A stretch of 64,000 nucleotides of DNA from a virus: positions 31,419 through 95,418 of IMG/VR virus record IMGVR_UViG_3300009151_000043; one strand, 5' to 3'. Every line of letters begins with the position of its first letter. Positions within the stretch are counted from its first letter, which is position 1. The notes below the pieces were generated by a model. That model saw only the letters and a program-made list of their open reading frames with translations, was not told the origin of the DNA and made no database searches. The position numbers and the translations under genes are program-made. Below are positions 24,762 through 33,900 of the stretch, one piece after another.

Positions 24762-26366
24762 TTAAGCGATACTCAAAGCTATGTTGTCGATAGGCTGCAC
24801 CACGCCAGCTTCAAACCTATAATAATCTATGAAATAGAGCGTTGTTTTCTTGGTCACCCCTTTAGCTAGATTCTCAGGTATAGTTAACACAGCTGAGTCA
24901 GCTAGTGGGATTATTGTTCCATCGGAACAGAAAACATTACCACTCATCTTTATTGGTAGGTCTACGCGCTTGATGTCATAGTTATGACATATATCGATTA
25001 TCGACGAAGCCTGCAATTCCTCGCCAAAAGGTATGGAATTCACATAAGAGAATATGTCTTTTTTAAGCTTCTGCAAGTTAAGCGAAGTGTAAGTGTCGCT
25101 TGTTCTTTTTTTGATTAAATTGATTTCTAAAGAAACAAAACAAGGTACCACGGCTTTGACCAAATAGTCTGCGCAAGCTAATCTCTGACTGTCCAGCAGC
25201 AGCATGTCCTGCATCTCGAGAATATTCGGCTGCACAACAAGCTGCAGCACAAAGTCCATTTTATCTAGTGAGTTGTTGGTGTATTTAAACCTTAGTCTAG
25301 CTGTTTGGTATTTTGTGAAACGTGCTTCGTCGTCGTTGTTCAGCTCGTTATGCCTCTGAAATGGGTAGTATCCAGTGCCGTAATGTGTGTCTACCACCAC
25401 CAGGGTACCTGTTAAATCTGCCTCCGTGGTTAGAGGTATTATAGACTTCACGTAATAGAAGCCTGGCGCGTCATCATTGGCTATATCTAGCTCCCACAAG
25501 CCATCAGCTACTCGCTTACCTGTCTTGGTTATTGTTACTGTCTCTGGTCCTAGACTGCTACGCACATAAACATCCGCCTTCCCAAAAGTCGATATGCCTA
25601 GGGCGTTTTGCTTAGCCCTTGTCAGCTCTGGGTCATTCGCACCACAAATGGATAGCGTTTTAAACCCTGAGAATGTACTGCTGAACTGTTTAAATATTCC
25701 TGCCTCTGACTCAAAGCGTGAGTTACCTAGGTTGTTTTTTATTTTAGCTACTAGCTGCTTATCATTTTCTTTAGCTGCTCCAGATGAAAAATTACCGTAC
25801 GCTTCAATAGATACCAGGTTAGTTATGAAAAACTTTGGTGGAAGTGTGAATCTAGTGCCTGAAGCAACCTGATATTCTGGGCCCTCTGCGGAAGCTTCCA
25901 CATCGAGTAAAAAATAATAGCCTGCAGTATCTGCGTACATCTGCTTCTCAGTAGTTACTCTGGAGGGGTTCATACTGAATCTGATGTTTGCAGGGATCGT
26001 ATATGTTAGGTTCAGTAAAGGCTGCACAAACTGATAGCCTTTCCTGAACAAATAGTCATCCGCAGCAGACACAGTTACTTTCAGCTTTCCTCGTACTTTT
26101 ACTCCTGAGCTTCTTTCAGTGTTGTAGTTTGAAGCAATCAGATCCATTAGCGGCGAATATGTGGTCTCTGCGGAGTCAGTGATTTGCTTTATTGTACTGC
26201 CCTGGTTTAAGGTCTGTATTGTATTGTACTGCTCGTTCTGGATAGCTGCAGCCAACTTGATCAGAAGCTCGCTGATAACTGACCCTGGACCAGTCTCAAT
26301 ATCTGTGTAGTTCTGGGCTATAAAAGCGGTTAATCTCTCTGCGGTATTGTAGGTTGTTTCAGCCAT
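24762..26366 (-). CDS. Baseplate wedge protein, J-like/gp6-like (534 aa)
   Basis: The first 60 residues (LTAFIAQNYTDIETGPGSVI, then SELLIKLAAAI) are characteristic of baseplate J/gp6 proteins, which open with a helix before a loose 'pGs' turn. The middle carries the typical ASGTRFTLPP and later GKADVYVRS segments. Known role: J/gp6 proteins dimerise to make the ring of the baseplate wedge that triggers sheath contraction. It follows the gp25-like gene by 3 bases, which is the conserved order W-J. Length is within the usual range for large phages. Confidence is high because motif and gene order agree. Confidence 0.87.
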   Translation of the reverse strand: MAETTYNTAERLTAFIAQNYTDIETGPGSVISELLIKLAAAIQNEQYNTIQTLNQGSTIKQITDSAETTYSPLMDLIASNYNTERSSGVKVRGKLKVTVSAADDYLFRKGYQFVQPLLNLTYTIPANIRFSMNPSRVTTEKQMYADTAGYYFLLDVEASAEGPEYQVASGTRFTLPPKFFITNLVSIEAYGNFSSGAAKENDKQLVAKIKNNLGNSRFESEAGIFKQFSSTFSGFKTLSICGANDPELTRAKQNALGISTFGKADVYVRSSLGPETVTITKTGKRVADGLWELDIANDDAPGFYYVKSIIPLTTEADLTGTLVVVDTHYGTGYYPFQRHNELNNDDEARFTKYQTARLRFKYTNNSLDKMDFVLQLVVQPNILEMQDMLLLDSQRLACADYLVKAVVPCFVSLEINLIKKRTSDTYTSLNLQKLKKDIFSYVNSIPFGEELQASSIIDICHNYDIKRVDLPIKMSGNVFCSDGTIIPLADSAVLTIPENLAKGVTKKTTLYFIDYYRFEAGVVQPIDNIALSIA

Positions 26367-26369
26367 AAA

Positions 26370-26849
26370 TTATTTAGGTAATGGAACCAAGAAGTCTAGA
26401 ACACTTTCAGCTTCTGTTTTAATACTTACACTAAAACTTACTGCTCCCCCTTGCAAAACAATATCTATCAGGTCTGCAGAAACAATTCTCTCGTCGGGAG
26501 GAGTAACTGCGACTCTTTGTGCTTTTTTAAATTCAACAACTACATCAAAGCTAGCCAAACGAAAAAGTTGCGCTGCAGCCAGCTTGTCGGTCGGTGAGAC
26601 TCCTGTTTGTAAGCTGAAAAGCAAGGAAGTCCCGAAGTCGCTGTAGAAGGGTTGCGACCCTATGTTGGTCATCAGCATAATCGCGTAGCGCTGCACTAGC
26701 TTTTGTACACCTGAACAAAATCGTGGGCGCGCCCCAAAAGAAACATCCACGTTCTGCGGTCCTTCGAGCGTAGCGTCAGGATATTGGAATATACTGATAT
26801 CTTTCTGGCGTCCCGAATAATCTGTGGAGGCTGTGTTAGCTATACCCAT
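26370..26849 (-). CDS. Baseplate wedge protein, gp25/W-like
   Basis: This 159-residue protein contains the gp25-like signature VQKLVQRYAIMLMTNIGSQP then FYSDFGTSLL, matching the family pattern in which a helix is followed by a T..G.....fGs turn. Family members are small wedge proteins that initiate sheath assembly together with the J/gp6 protein. The gene lies between the 140-residue gene and the J-like gene with gaps of 3 bases each. It has an N-terminal extension of about 45 residues compared with T4 gp25. No lysozyme catalytic role is implied. Confidence 0.85.
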   Translation of the reverse strand: MGIANTASTDYSGRQKDISIFQYPDATLEGPQNVDVSFGARPRFCSGVQKLVQRYAIMLMTNIGSQPFYSDFGTSLLFSLQTGVSPTDKLAAAQLFRLASFDVVVEFKKAQRVAVTPPDERIVSADLIDIVLQGGAVSFSVSIKTEAESVLDFLVPLPK

Positions 26850-26852
26850 AGG

Positions 26853-27275
26853 TTAATCTAGATTGCTTTTGAATGTTGAGAAAAGCCCTAGGCCTGTACC
26901 TACCGAGGCGGAATTACGCGAGCCTTTCTGGATGAGATCATCTCTGTAAAAATGCATCCTTCCCTTGTAGCGTTGCACAAAGCATTTATTAAAACTATAC
27001 AGAGCAGATATCTCTACCTTCAGGGCACTGACTCCTTTTCTGCTTTTGGGTGACGTATTTTTATATCTCTCAACGTACTCACTGTTAAGCTCTCCCCTGT
27101 CGGTAACTGCTCGTAGATCTTTGAGTTTAAATGTTCCGGTGTACTCTATACCTTGCGTGAACCATACACGCCCAGGTCTATCATTGGATAACCTCGCATA
27201 AGGAATATACGACGTTAGCCATCCAGATATGGATCCTAACAAATCTGATAATTTTTTAAAAGGAGGCTTTGCCAT
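26853..27275 (-). CDS. Hypothetical baseplate-region protein (140 aa)
   Basis: This 140-residue basic protein contains a central segment (YTGTFKLKDLRAVTDRGELN) and an aromatic-rich part (FNKCFVQRYKGRMHFYRDDL). It starts directly after the stop of the sigma-like gene and ends 3 bases before the gp25-like gene, so it is co-translated with the baseplate genes. I do not recognise a family. A small wedge or hub accessory is the most economical guess. Confidence 0.78.
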   Translation of the reverse strand: MAKPPFKKLSDLLGSISGWLTSYIPYARLSNDRPGRVWFTQGIEYTGTFKLKDLRAVTDRGELNSEYVERYKNTSPKSRKGVSALKVEISALYSFNKCFVQRYKGRMHFYRDDLIQKGSRNSASVGTGLGLFSTFKSNLD

Positions 27276-27908
27276 CTATTTCCATCCTTTGGCTAGTGTT
27301 GTGTTCATTAGCTTTATTCTATTATTTAATGTGCTATTAGACAAATTCAATTTACTAGCAATTTCAGCATTACCTAATATCTTTTTACCGCCAAACCCTG
27401 TTTTGTGTTCAAAGATAAGTTTATCTTTGTCCGAAAGATCATGATATACAAAATGTACCCACTCGTCATTCGTACTATCGAATAGCGCCGGGGACTCGAA
27501 CAAAGAAGACATGCCTGTACTTATTTTTTTGCTGTTAAGCATATTGTTTGTAGCTTTCAGACTAAATCCTGAGTGATGAGCTATTTCTTCAACTGTAGGA
27601 GATCTTCCTAGGGTGTGCTCAAGATCTTTTTCCACTTTCTGTATTTTGTTTATACCAAACTGTGTGTTTTCAGGTATGCGTACAACGCCGCCATATTGCG
27701 TAGACATTCTGGATAATTTTTTAAGGCTATTTACCAGGTGTGTGCTGAACTTATATCCAGAGCCGGCGTCGTAGGTTCTTGCTGCCTCTCGAGCCAACCT
27801 ATAGGCCTCTATCTGTACAGAGATCAACGGAAGATTTGTCGCGTGACGCGCAGCCTCCAGCTCGATCAGCTTTTTATTATCTTTAATGAGTTTCTCGATG
27901 TCGTTCAT
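27276..27908 (-). CDS. Sigma-factor-like protein
   Basis: This 210-residue protein resembles bacterial sigma-70 family proteins over most of its length. Residues about 32-70 (EAYRLAREAARTYDAGSGYK, then FSTHLVNSLKKLSR) match sigma region 2, including the 'kyDp.rG.kFsTy' pattern. Residues about 75-115 (VRIPENTQFGINKIQKV, then LGRSPTVEEIAHHSGFS) match region 3. Residues about 158-205 (LSDKDKLIFEHKTGFGGKKI, then NAEIASKLNLSNSTLNNRI) match region 4 with its helix-turn-helix. Region 1 is absent. Known role: promoter recognition with core RNA polymerase. It lies inside the baseplate operon, so it is probably a late-transcription specificity factor, either for host polymerase or for a phage polymerase that includes the beta' half at 61047-62897. 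Confidence 0.8.
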   Translation of the reverse strand: MNDIEKLIKDNKKLIELEAARHATNLPLISVQIEAYRLAREAARTYDAGSGYKFSTHLVNSLKKLSRMSTQYGGVVRIPENTQFGINKIQKVEKDLEHTLGRSPTVEEIAHHSGFSLKATNNMLNSKKISTGMSSLFESPALFDSTNDEWVHFVYHDLSDKDKLIFEHKTGFGGKKILGNAEIASKLNLSNSTLNNRIKLMNTTLAKGWK

Positions 27909-27914
27909 ATGTTG

Positions 27915-29516
27915 TTATGAGCAATCGTTTACAAATGCGCTGGCTACCTTCGCGTCTGTTCCTCCGTCTGCTCCTAAAAATTTATCTCCCTCCACACCTG
28001 AGGGACCGCTACTTATTCTTCCTGAAGTATAAGTTATTGTGGTCATAGCTTGGCCTGAAGACGGGGCAACAAGGTCCACTTTATGTGTTACTGATGTAAC
28101 AAAAAAAGAAATACATACTCCTGTCTCTGTGTACAAAACGCCTCCCACCCCAGGAGCCCAGTTAGGGTTAAAATCAGTTGTTAATGATCCTTGTCTATCG
28201 AAGTATTTAAATTGATGATACTTGCACTCAGCGTAACTATTTGCCACCTCTTTCAACGTGCTCTTATAGGCATTGCGCGCGGTATCTGCAGCTTCCTTGT
28301 GCCCTTGTGAGGCCTTTTTAGCGGCGTCTCCCAACGACTCTTTCTCGCTATACATGGATTCGCTTTCTTTATCATACTTGTCTGACCCTTCAGGAGAGTC
28401 AGAGGCGCTAGCGCCGAACGGGTTGACGCCCATCCATGGGTGTATGTTGAGGACTAGCACTCCTGAGGCGTTAGTTTGTTCAGCTGAATAGCATCCTATC
28501 ACCGAGGTATCAAAAGTTTCATCTCCCAGATTCCCTCCTCCTCCTTCTCCTCCATCGGAGCATACAACCACATGTCCCAAGTCTTTAAACCCTCCATCAT
28601 TGTATGAATAACTTACAATGTCTATAGGTTTTGCTATATTGACCTCTGAGGCTTGAGGTTTAAACACAGAGTTGGCTGGCACTACCCAAGCTTTTGAATT
28701 TCCAAAAAGCATAGAGCACCCTATGGAACTCAGGAACTGCATGTAGTTTTCTAAAAGCCCTGGAGGACCGTGTTTAAATACATATTCCATCCCTGTCAAC
28801 ACATCCTCACTTTCCGCTGTGAGGTTCGCTAATGCTCCTTTAGTCACTGAAGAGAGATCCAAGTTTTCAAAAATATCTCTAGCTATACCTAAGTTTTTTT
28901 TATAGGGACCACTCGAGTATACATTTTCAAAAGGAAAGGCTCCGTCCACACAAGTCTCGTCCTGGAGGTATTCGCGCCAACCGCCTTCTTGTTTTTTCAA
29001 AATTACTTTCATTAATTCTGTATAGAATTCCACAGGGTTGAGTTCTGTGGCTACCTCTTGCTCAAGGTTTGTCCAGGCTTCTACTTTTGCGTCCTCGCCC
29101 TGGGCAGAGGTTACTGTGTCATAATTAGACGGCTTAAATATGTTTATACTTCCTGGATACAGCCCAGGCGTGAGGGTTGTCAGCTCTAACGCAGCTTGCG
29201 CCTTATTTTTGATTACAGCCTGATAGGATACGTTACCTGCGACGTTTGAAATGGACATGCCGTCCAGCAGCCCTGTGAAGTGTACCTTTCGTGTTACCTT
29301 TTCACCATTAATAGCTATCTTTACACTAATACTGACACTGGCTTCGCTGCGTTTACTTCCTTCTATATCTCCAAAACTTGCTTTTTTACTGATCTTCTCT
29401 CCGTTTCCTGGGCACAGATCCACATAAGCGGTAGGTATGCTTCCCGCCTGATGAACAATCGTAGCACCTATTGGTGTACCTGGAACACCCTGGGCTTCTA
29501 TTGATACATCTCCCAT
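27915..29516 (-). CDS. Probable baseplate hub protein (gp27/D-like, 533 aa)
   Basis: This 533-residue protein has the composition of a hub: an N-terminal beta domain (ITAN-type strands, GTPIGATIVHQAGSIPTAYV), a helical insertion at about 390-425 (KKASQGHKEAADTARNAY) and a C-terminal beta domain ending in a Gly-rich tail. The phrase STAYVDLCPGNG-like start is typical of D/gp27 proteins, where a first strand pair sets up the tube-like barrel. Its position after the tape measure and before gp25 agrees with the usual order of hub genes. I did not see a protease or lysozyme motif. The identification is from pattern and order. Confidence 0.6.
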   Translation of the reverse strand: MGDVSIEAQGVPGTPIGATIVHQAGSIPTAYVDLCPGNGEKISKKASFGDIEGSKRSEASVSISVKIAINGEKVTRKVHFTGLLDGMSISNVAGNVSYQAVIKNKAQAALELTTLTPGLYPGSINIFKPSNYDTVTSAQGEDAKVEAWTNLEQEVATELNPVEFYTELMKVILKKQEGGWREYLQDETCVDGAFPFENVYSSGPYKKNLGIARDIFENLDLSSVTKGALANLTAESEDVLTGMEYVFKHGPPGLLENYMQFLSSIGCSMLFGNSKAWVVPANSVFKPQASEVNIAKPIDIVSYSYNDGGFKDLGHVVVCSDGGEGGGGNLGDETFDTSVIGCYSAEQTNASGVLVLNIHPWMGVNPFGASASDSPEGSDKYDKESESMYSEKESLGDAAKKASQGHKEAADTARNAYKSTLKEVANSYAECKYHQFKYFDRQGSLTTDFNPNWAPGVGGVLYTETGVCISFFVTSVTHKVDLVAPSSGQAMTTITYTSGRISSGPSGVEGDKFLGADGGTDAKVASAFVNDCS

Positions 29517-30448
29517 ACAATATTCACCCTTTCTACGTAAGCATGCAAAAGTCCAGCCAACTTATGTATAGTGTTATAATGCATATGCCAGAGGTGCTCG
29601 TAGGACAAGTTGCACTCATCCTGGTGGTAATGAAGCATATCTTCAACAATTGCGTAGCGGGACTCTAATTCTTTAACTTTAGCAAAAGTATCCAATATAA
29701 AAGGAGCCTCAACATTAAAAGTCCATAACTTACCTGCGGTATTTGTCAACTGACTCATATCGCCCTCTATAAAAAAATACAAGCCTAGATCGCCTATAGC
29801 TATCTTAGTTGAAGACTTCCCAGAAGGTGCGGTGGTTATGGGTATAACGTTACTCTTGTACTCTTTTGAGGCTTGCCCTGCAGGCCTATAATACAATCCT
29901 TGAGTCACGTTCTTAACTGTTACCGCAGAAGAGCTACCCATCTGTGCTATCAAGAAAAAATTGCTACTGTCGAGCATTTCTTCGTAAGACTTCATTTCCC
30001 CATATACGTACAATCGGAAGCCTGGATCAGAACTATAGACTGAAGTAATTCTAGAGAACTTAAAATAATCCTGCAGGCTGTCCAACTCGTAGGTAATTCT
30101 ACTATCATACTTTTTAATGTCTTCAGCTCTATCTGTAGACGCTACGAGCCGCAAGTAGCAATATAACAGAAACTCTTTATAGAAAGCTGAAGTATTTGGC
30201 GGAAACAGCAAATCATAAAATTTTTGCAGCTCTTGAGGTAGCGCTATTTGAGAAAAATCTTTATTTATCAGCGGACTGAGCCCTCTTGCCTTGGTGTAAC
30301 TAGTGCTATATGTGCCAGACCAAAACAAGTCACTGTCTTGTGTTGCTAGTATCTCGCCAAATGTATCTCCGATAACGTCTTTGCCTCGCACATAATCCAT
30401 CTCCCAGAGATTCAAATTACCAAGCAGAGATGCAAAATGATTTAACAT
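29498..30448 (-). CDS. Hypothetical baseplate/tail protein (316 aa)
   Basis: This 316-residue protein is mixed alpha/beta. It begins MLNHFASLLGNLNLWEMDYV, and residues about 90-135 are helical (FLLYCYLRLVASTDRAEDIK). The C-terminus is helical and His-rich (EDMLHYHQDECNLSYEHLWH). It overlaps the hub gene downstream by 19 bases, which implies coupled translation. Located between the small tube-like gene and the hub gene, it could be the distal tail or tape-measure-capping protein, but no family is recognised. Confidence 0.78.
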   Translation of the reverse strand: MLNHFASLLGNLNLWEMDYVRGKDVIGDTFGEILATQDSDLFWSGTYSTSYTKARGLSPLINKDFSQIALPQELQKFYDLLFPPNTSAFYKEFLLYCYLRLVASTDRAEDIKKYDSRITYELDSLQDYFKFSRITSVYSSDPGFRLYVYGEMKSYEEMLDSSNFFLIAQMGSSSAVTVKNVTQGLYYRPAGQASKEYKSNVIPITTAPSGKSSTKIAIGDLGLYFFIEGDMSQLTNTAGKLWTFNVEAPFILDTFAKVKELESRYAIVEDMLHYHQDECNLSYEHLWHMHYNTIHKLAGLLHAYVERVNIVWEMYQ

Positions 30449-30471
30449 AAAATAATTTAACTCTGTGTTGT

Positions 30472-30909
30472 TTAGCCGTTATGGATCACGGCAAATGTGA
30501 ATGTAAAATGTCCCATAATATCCATCTCACTAACTATACTCAGCTGAGCACTGGTAATCACAGCTCTAACTGTGGCGCCACCCACACTTATTTTTGTAGC
30601 CTTCCCTACAAGCCCCTTATAAACACCACCGAATTTTCCTGCACCGGGCATATCTCCACGACTTGAGCAGTACGCTGTTCCCTGTACTTGTACCGAACCT
30701 ATTGCCTGCCCGAAATGGATAAATTTCGTGGCGTCATCAAACGTAAGAAAAAACTGCATAGTCTCCCCCATTTGAACACTGACGCTGTCGTAGATGGTGA
30801 TGCCTTGAACCATAGAGTCTATACCGCTAATACTAACCAGCCCAGAGCCACCTCCGGTACCGTTTTGGAATATGTCTTTTCCTCCTGATGTGATTAATGC
30901 TGCACCCAT
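30472..30909 (-). CDS. Tail tube-like or baseplate-tube initiator protein (145 aa)
   Basis: This 145-residue beta-rich protein follows the tape measure gene. It resembles small tube-fold proteins: a Gly-rich N-terminal loop, then paired strands (GITIYDSVSVQMGETMQFF, QGTAYCSSRGDMPG, VGKATKISVGGATVRAVITS). In contractile phages the gene after the tape measure often encodes the first ring of the tube at the baseplate (gp48/gp54- or distal-tail-like), which shares the tube fold. It has a similar size to the 130-residue gene at 39020-39412, and both may be tube-fold proteins. No RNA or enzyme motif is seen. Confidence 0.6.
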   Translation of the reverse strand: MGAALITSGGKDIFQNGTGGGSGLVSISGIDSMVQGITIYDSVSVQMGETMQFFLTFDDATKFIHFGQAIGSVQVQGTAYCSSRGDMPGAGKFGGVYKGLVGKATKISVGGATVRAVITSAQLSIVSEMDIMGHFTFTFAVIHNG

Positions 30910-30918
30910 AATATATTT

Positions 30919-33900
30919 TTAATTTAATGCGGTAGCTAAGTCGCTTAAAGCTCGTGTTAATGCTCCTGTGTTTAATGCCTGAATCAGACCCTCAAAAAGT
31001 TTGGATATATCTCCACCACCGCCACTAGTCAGAAGACCTGTGCTCCCTCCGGAGGATACGGACTGCCCTTTGGCTGCAGCCTTTTCTTTGTCGCTGTTGA
31101 TATAGTCTTTCGTTCTGCTCATTTCCTTGTCCAGCCTGCTGAACTTCTCTGATTTCGCTTTTGAGTCCATGCCTTCAAAACGACTGAAATAGTTATTTTC
31201 TTTGTTTTTAGACGGGTCCGCGCGGTCTTTCATCATCTGCTTAACGCCGCCTTTATCTTTATAGAAGTCTAGAGCTTCTTTTATAGTTTCTCCTCCTGAC
31301 TGCTTGGCATGAGTCTGCAGCCGCTTGTCTAACCCAACCATTCTTTTTTCTTCCAGCGCTGAACGCTTGGCTTCTATGTTCGAGGTTGCTTGCGCTTGTA
31401 CCGTGCTTGCCGCCTGCGAGCGTACGGTACCTTCCTTGGCCAGAGCCCAGGATTTTTCATCTGCCATGGCTCCGGTGCTTTCGTTTAGTTCAAGCCCTTC
31501 CATCTCTTCTTTTTCGTCAGCTTTCAAATCTTTAGTATCTCTCAAGGTCTCTAGTCTTTGTCTAGCCTCTAACGCTGTTCCTCCTTTGATCTTGGCTGCT
31601 TTGCGCGCTTTCTCATACTGTTCATCGGTAAGTCCCTTTTTAGATAAAGTGGCTAGGGTCTTTGTTGCTGCAGCCTTGTCTCCCTCTGAGGCTGAGTCGC
31701 TCTTGAGTGTCTCTTCTGCGCTCGTTCGACGATCAGCTATGATCTTATTCATCTCCTTACCCATACCTTTTTCCATGAGCTTTTTGTCACCATGTTCTGT
31801 GCCGCTAAGCTCAGCTATCTTGCCCCCTGCCTCTCTCGCGTCCTGCATAGCTTTCTTGCTCTCGGTAGACATTTTGTCGTCTGTCGAGAAGACCTTTGCG
31901 AGATTCTCGGCAGCCCCTTCTACCCCTTTACCAGACGCTATCGCGCTAGTCATCTGTGTAATTAAAGGAGAATTCGCGGAGTCAAATTCTTTTGCTGTTA
32001 CGGCCTCGTCTTTAGCTTGTTCCTGTACGGTGGTTTTAAACTCATTTTTTTCCGCCTCGGTTTTGCCGGACATGAGCAAATGGTTTTGAATCATCCTCCT
32101 CGACTGTCTATACTCTTGCTGCTGCCGTGGTGTGCGGAGCTTTGTCATAATTTCTCTTTTTTCAAAGTCAGCATAGCTTTCTCCCTTTGCTTCAGACTCT
32201 TTATACTTTTTAGTCAATGCCTCGTCACTAAGTCCCTTAACCCTTCTGTTATGTGCGAAGAAACTTTTAACTACTGAGTTCTCTGCCGCCTCACCAGTTG
32301 TTGAGCTGGCTATATCCTCATCTTCAAACCCCTCTTGCTGCAGCATCTTGTTGTTTCCTATGTTCAAGACTTCCATAGCTGTCTTGCCTCCCATCAATTT
32401 ACCTATCTCCGAGGCTCCGCCAGTACTAAATTCGTGGGCAGTCATTCCTTGAGCAAACCTTTTTTTAATACCTTCATAACCCTCTGTTCCTTTAGATGCA
32501 GCTAATATTGCTGACTGGAAGCCGCCCATACCTGTCTGCGCGAAATTTAGAGATTCTTTGACGTGCTCTGCTGCCAGCCCTTGCGCGCCTCCTGCAGCTC
32601 TATAATCCGCATCACTCATATTTGCACTCATTGTAGACGCCTTGCCTATAGCGTTCAGAGATAGCTCAGCTATACTGCCTGAGTTCATTCTTTGTAGCTG
32701 CGGGTTGCTTTTGGCTAGATCTTTTCCTGACTCCATCAACCCTGTGATTGTCTCATTGCTTACCCCAGCCACCCTAGCGGTGGCATTCATCCTACGCAGT
32801 CTGCTTTCCATTTTACTAACCTTGATAGTGTCTCCTGGATTCCCCAGGTTTTCGTCTTCCTTAGTAAGATCTACTGCACCGGCTCCAGCCACATTACTCA
32901 TCTGCTTTACTAGCTCGTCTGTAGAACGATTTCCAAAAACTGCTCTGGCTGCGCTTAAAGAACCCCCAGCCTTCTCTGTAAACTTACCAAGCTCATCTCC
33001 GTAATCTTTACCACGTTGATCTCCCAGCATTCTTAGCTTACTTGCTGTAGAAAAGCCTTTCTCGATTTCTTCGAGCTTAAAGCCTCGTGTGTTAGCAAAA
33101 TTGACACCATTATATTTAAACCCTGCTTTCTCTGCTGCCTGACTTTCTTGACCTTTCTTGTCCAGGTAATCGTCTTGGGCTTGGTGTGCGACGTACGTCT
33201 TGGCCTTTTCGATATTCAGATTTCCTTTTTTATCGATCATTCCTCTTTCTTTAAGCACTTTGTTGGCTTCCCCCATATCTACTTTTTCTGGAGAGGATAC
33301 TTCTTTACCTAAAAAGTCTGTGCTATGTGCATGTATAAGCTTCTTTATGGCTGACTCGTTCTTATTTTTCTGCACGTCTTTTTCATCATCTCCCTCTCTT
33401 GAGGCTGCAAGATCGTCAAGGCTCTCGTTGATATTTACCGCCTGCTTCTTTCTTTCATAGCTTCTGGAGGCCAATTGTCTACGACTAGACTGTCCACCTT
33501 CTTCCTCACCCTCGTTGGGGAGTTGTCCTTCTTTGACCATACCTGGCAGATTCTTGACCTTCTCATAGTCTATGGTCCCTGCGTTGTTTTTATACTTATC
33601 TATTTGCTGCCCGGACATACCTAGGGTTTTAAGCTTCTCCTCCAATGCGTCACTATTTTTCTGTAGGTTGGGATTGTCTGCTTTGTCTCTGTTCCCTAGA
33701 TAACGCTCTACCTTCGCCATATCTACTTCCCCCCGCGTCTTCACACCACCAATATCATTGGCTGTTGCGCCATACTTTTTCATCTCCTGCTCAAAAGATT
33801 TATTGGCTTCTTTCTTTTCTTCAGGAGAAGCGGAAAGTAATTTTTGGGCTTTTTCAGTTATTGCCTCTGTGCGTGAGCCTGCCCGCTCAGCTACAGCCTT

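Noticed and set aside
31325-32089. 254-residue plus-strand open frame
   Set aside because: Antisense shadow of the tape measure gene, made of Ser/Ala/Leu-rich sequence mirroring Lys/Glu codons.
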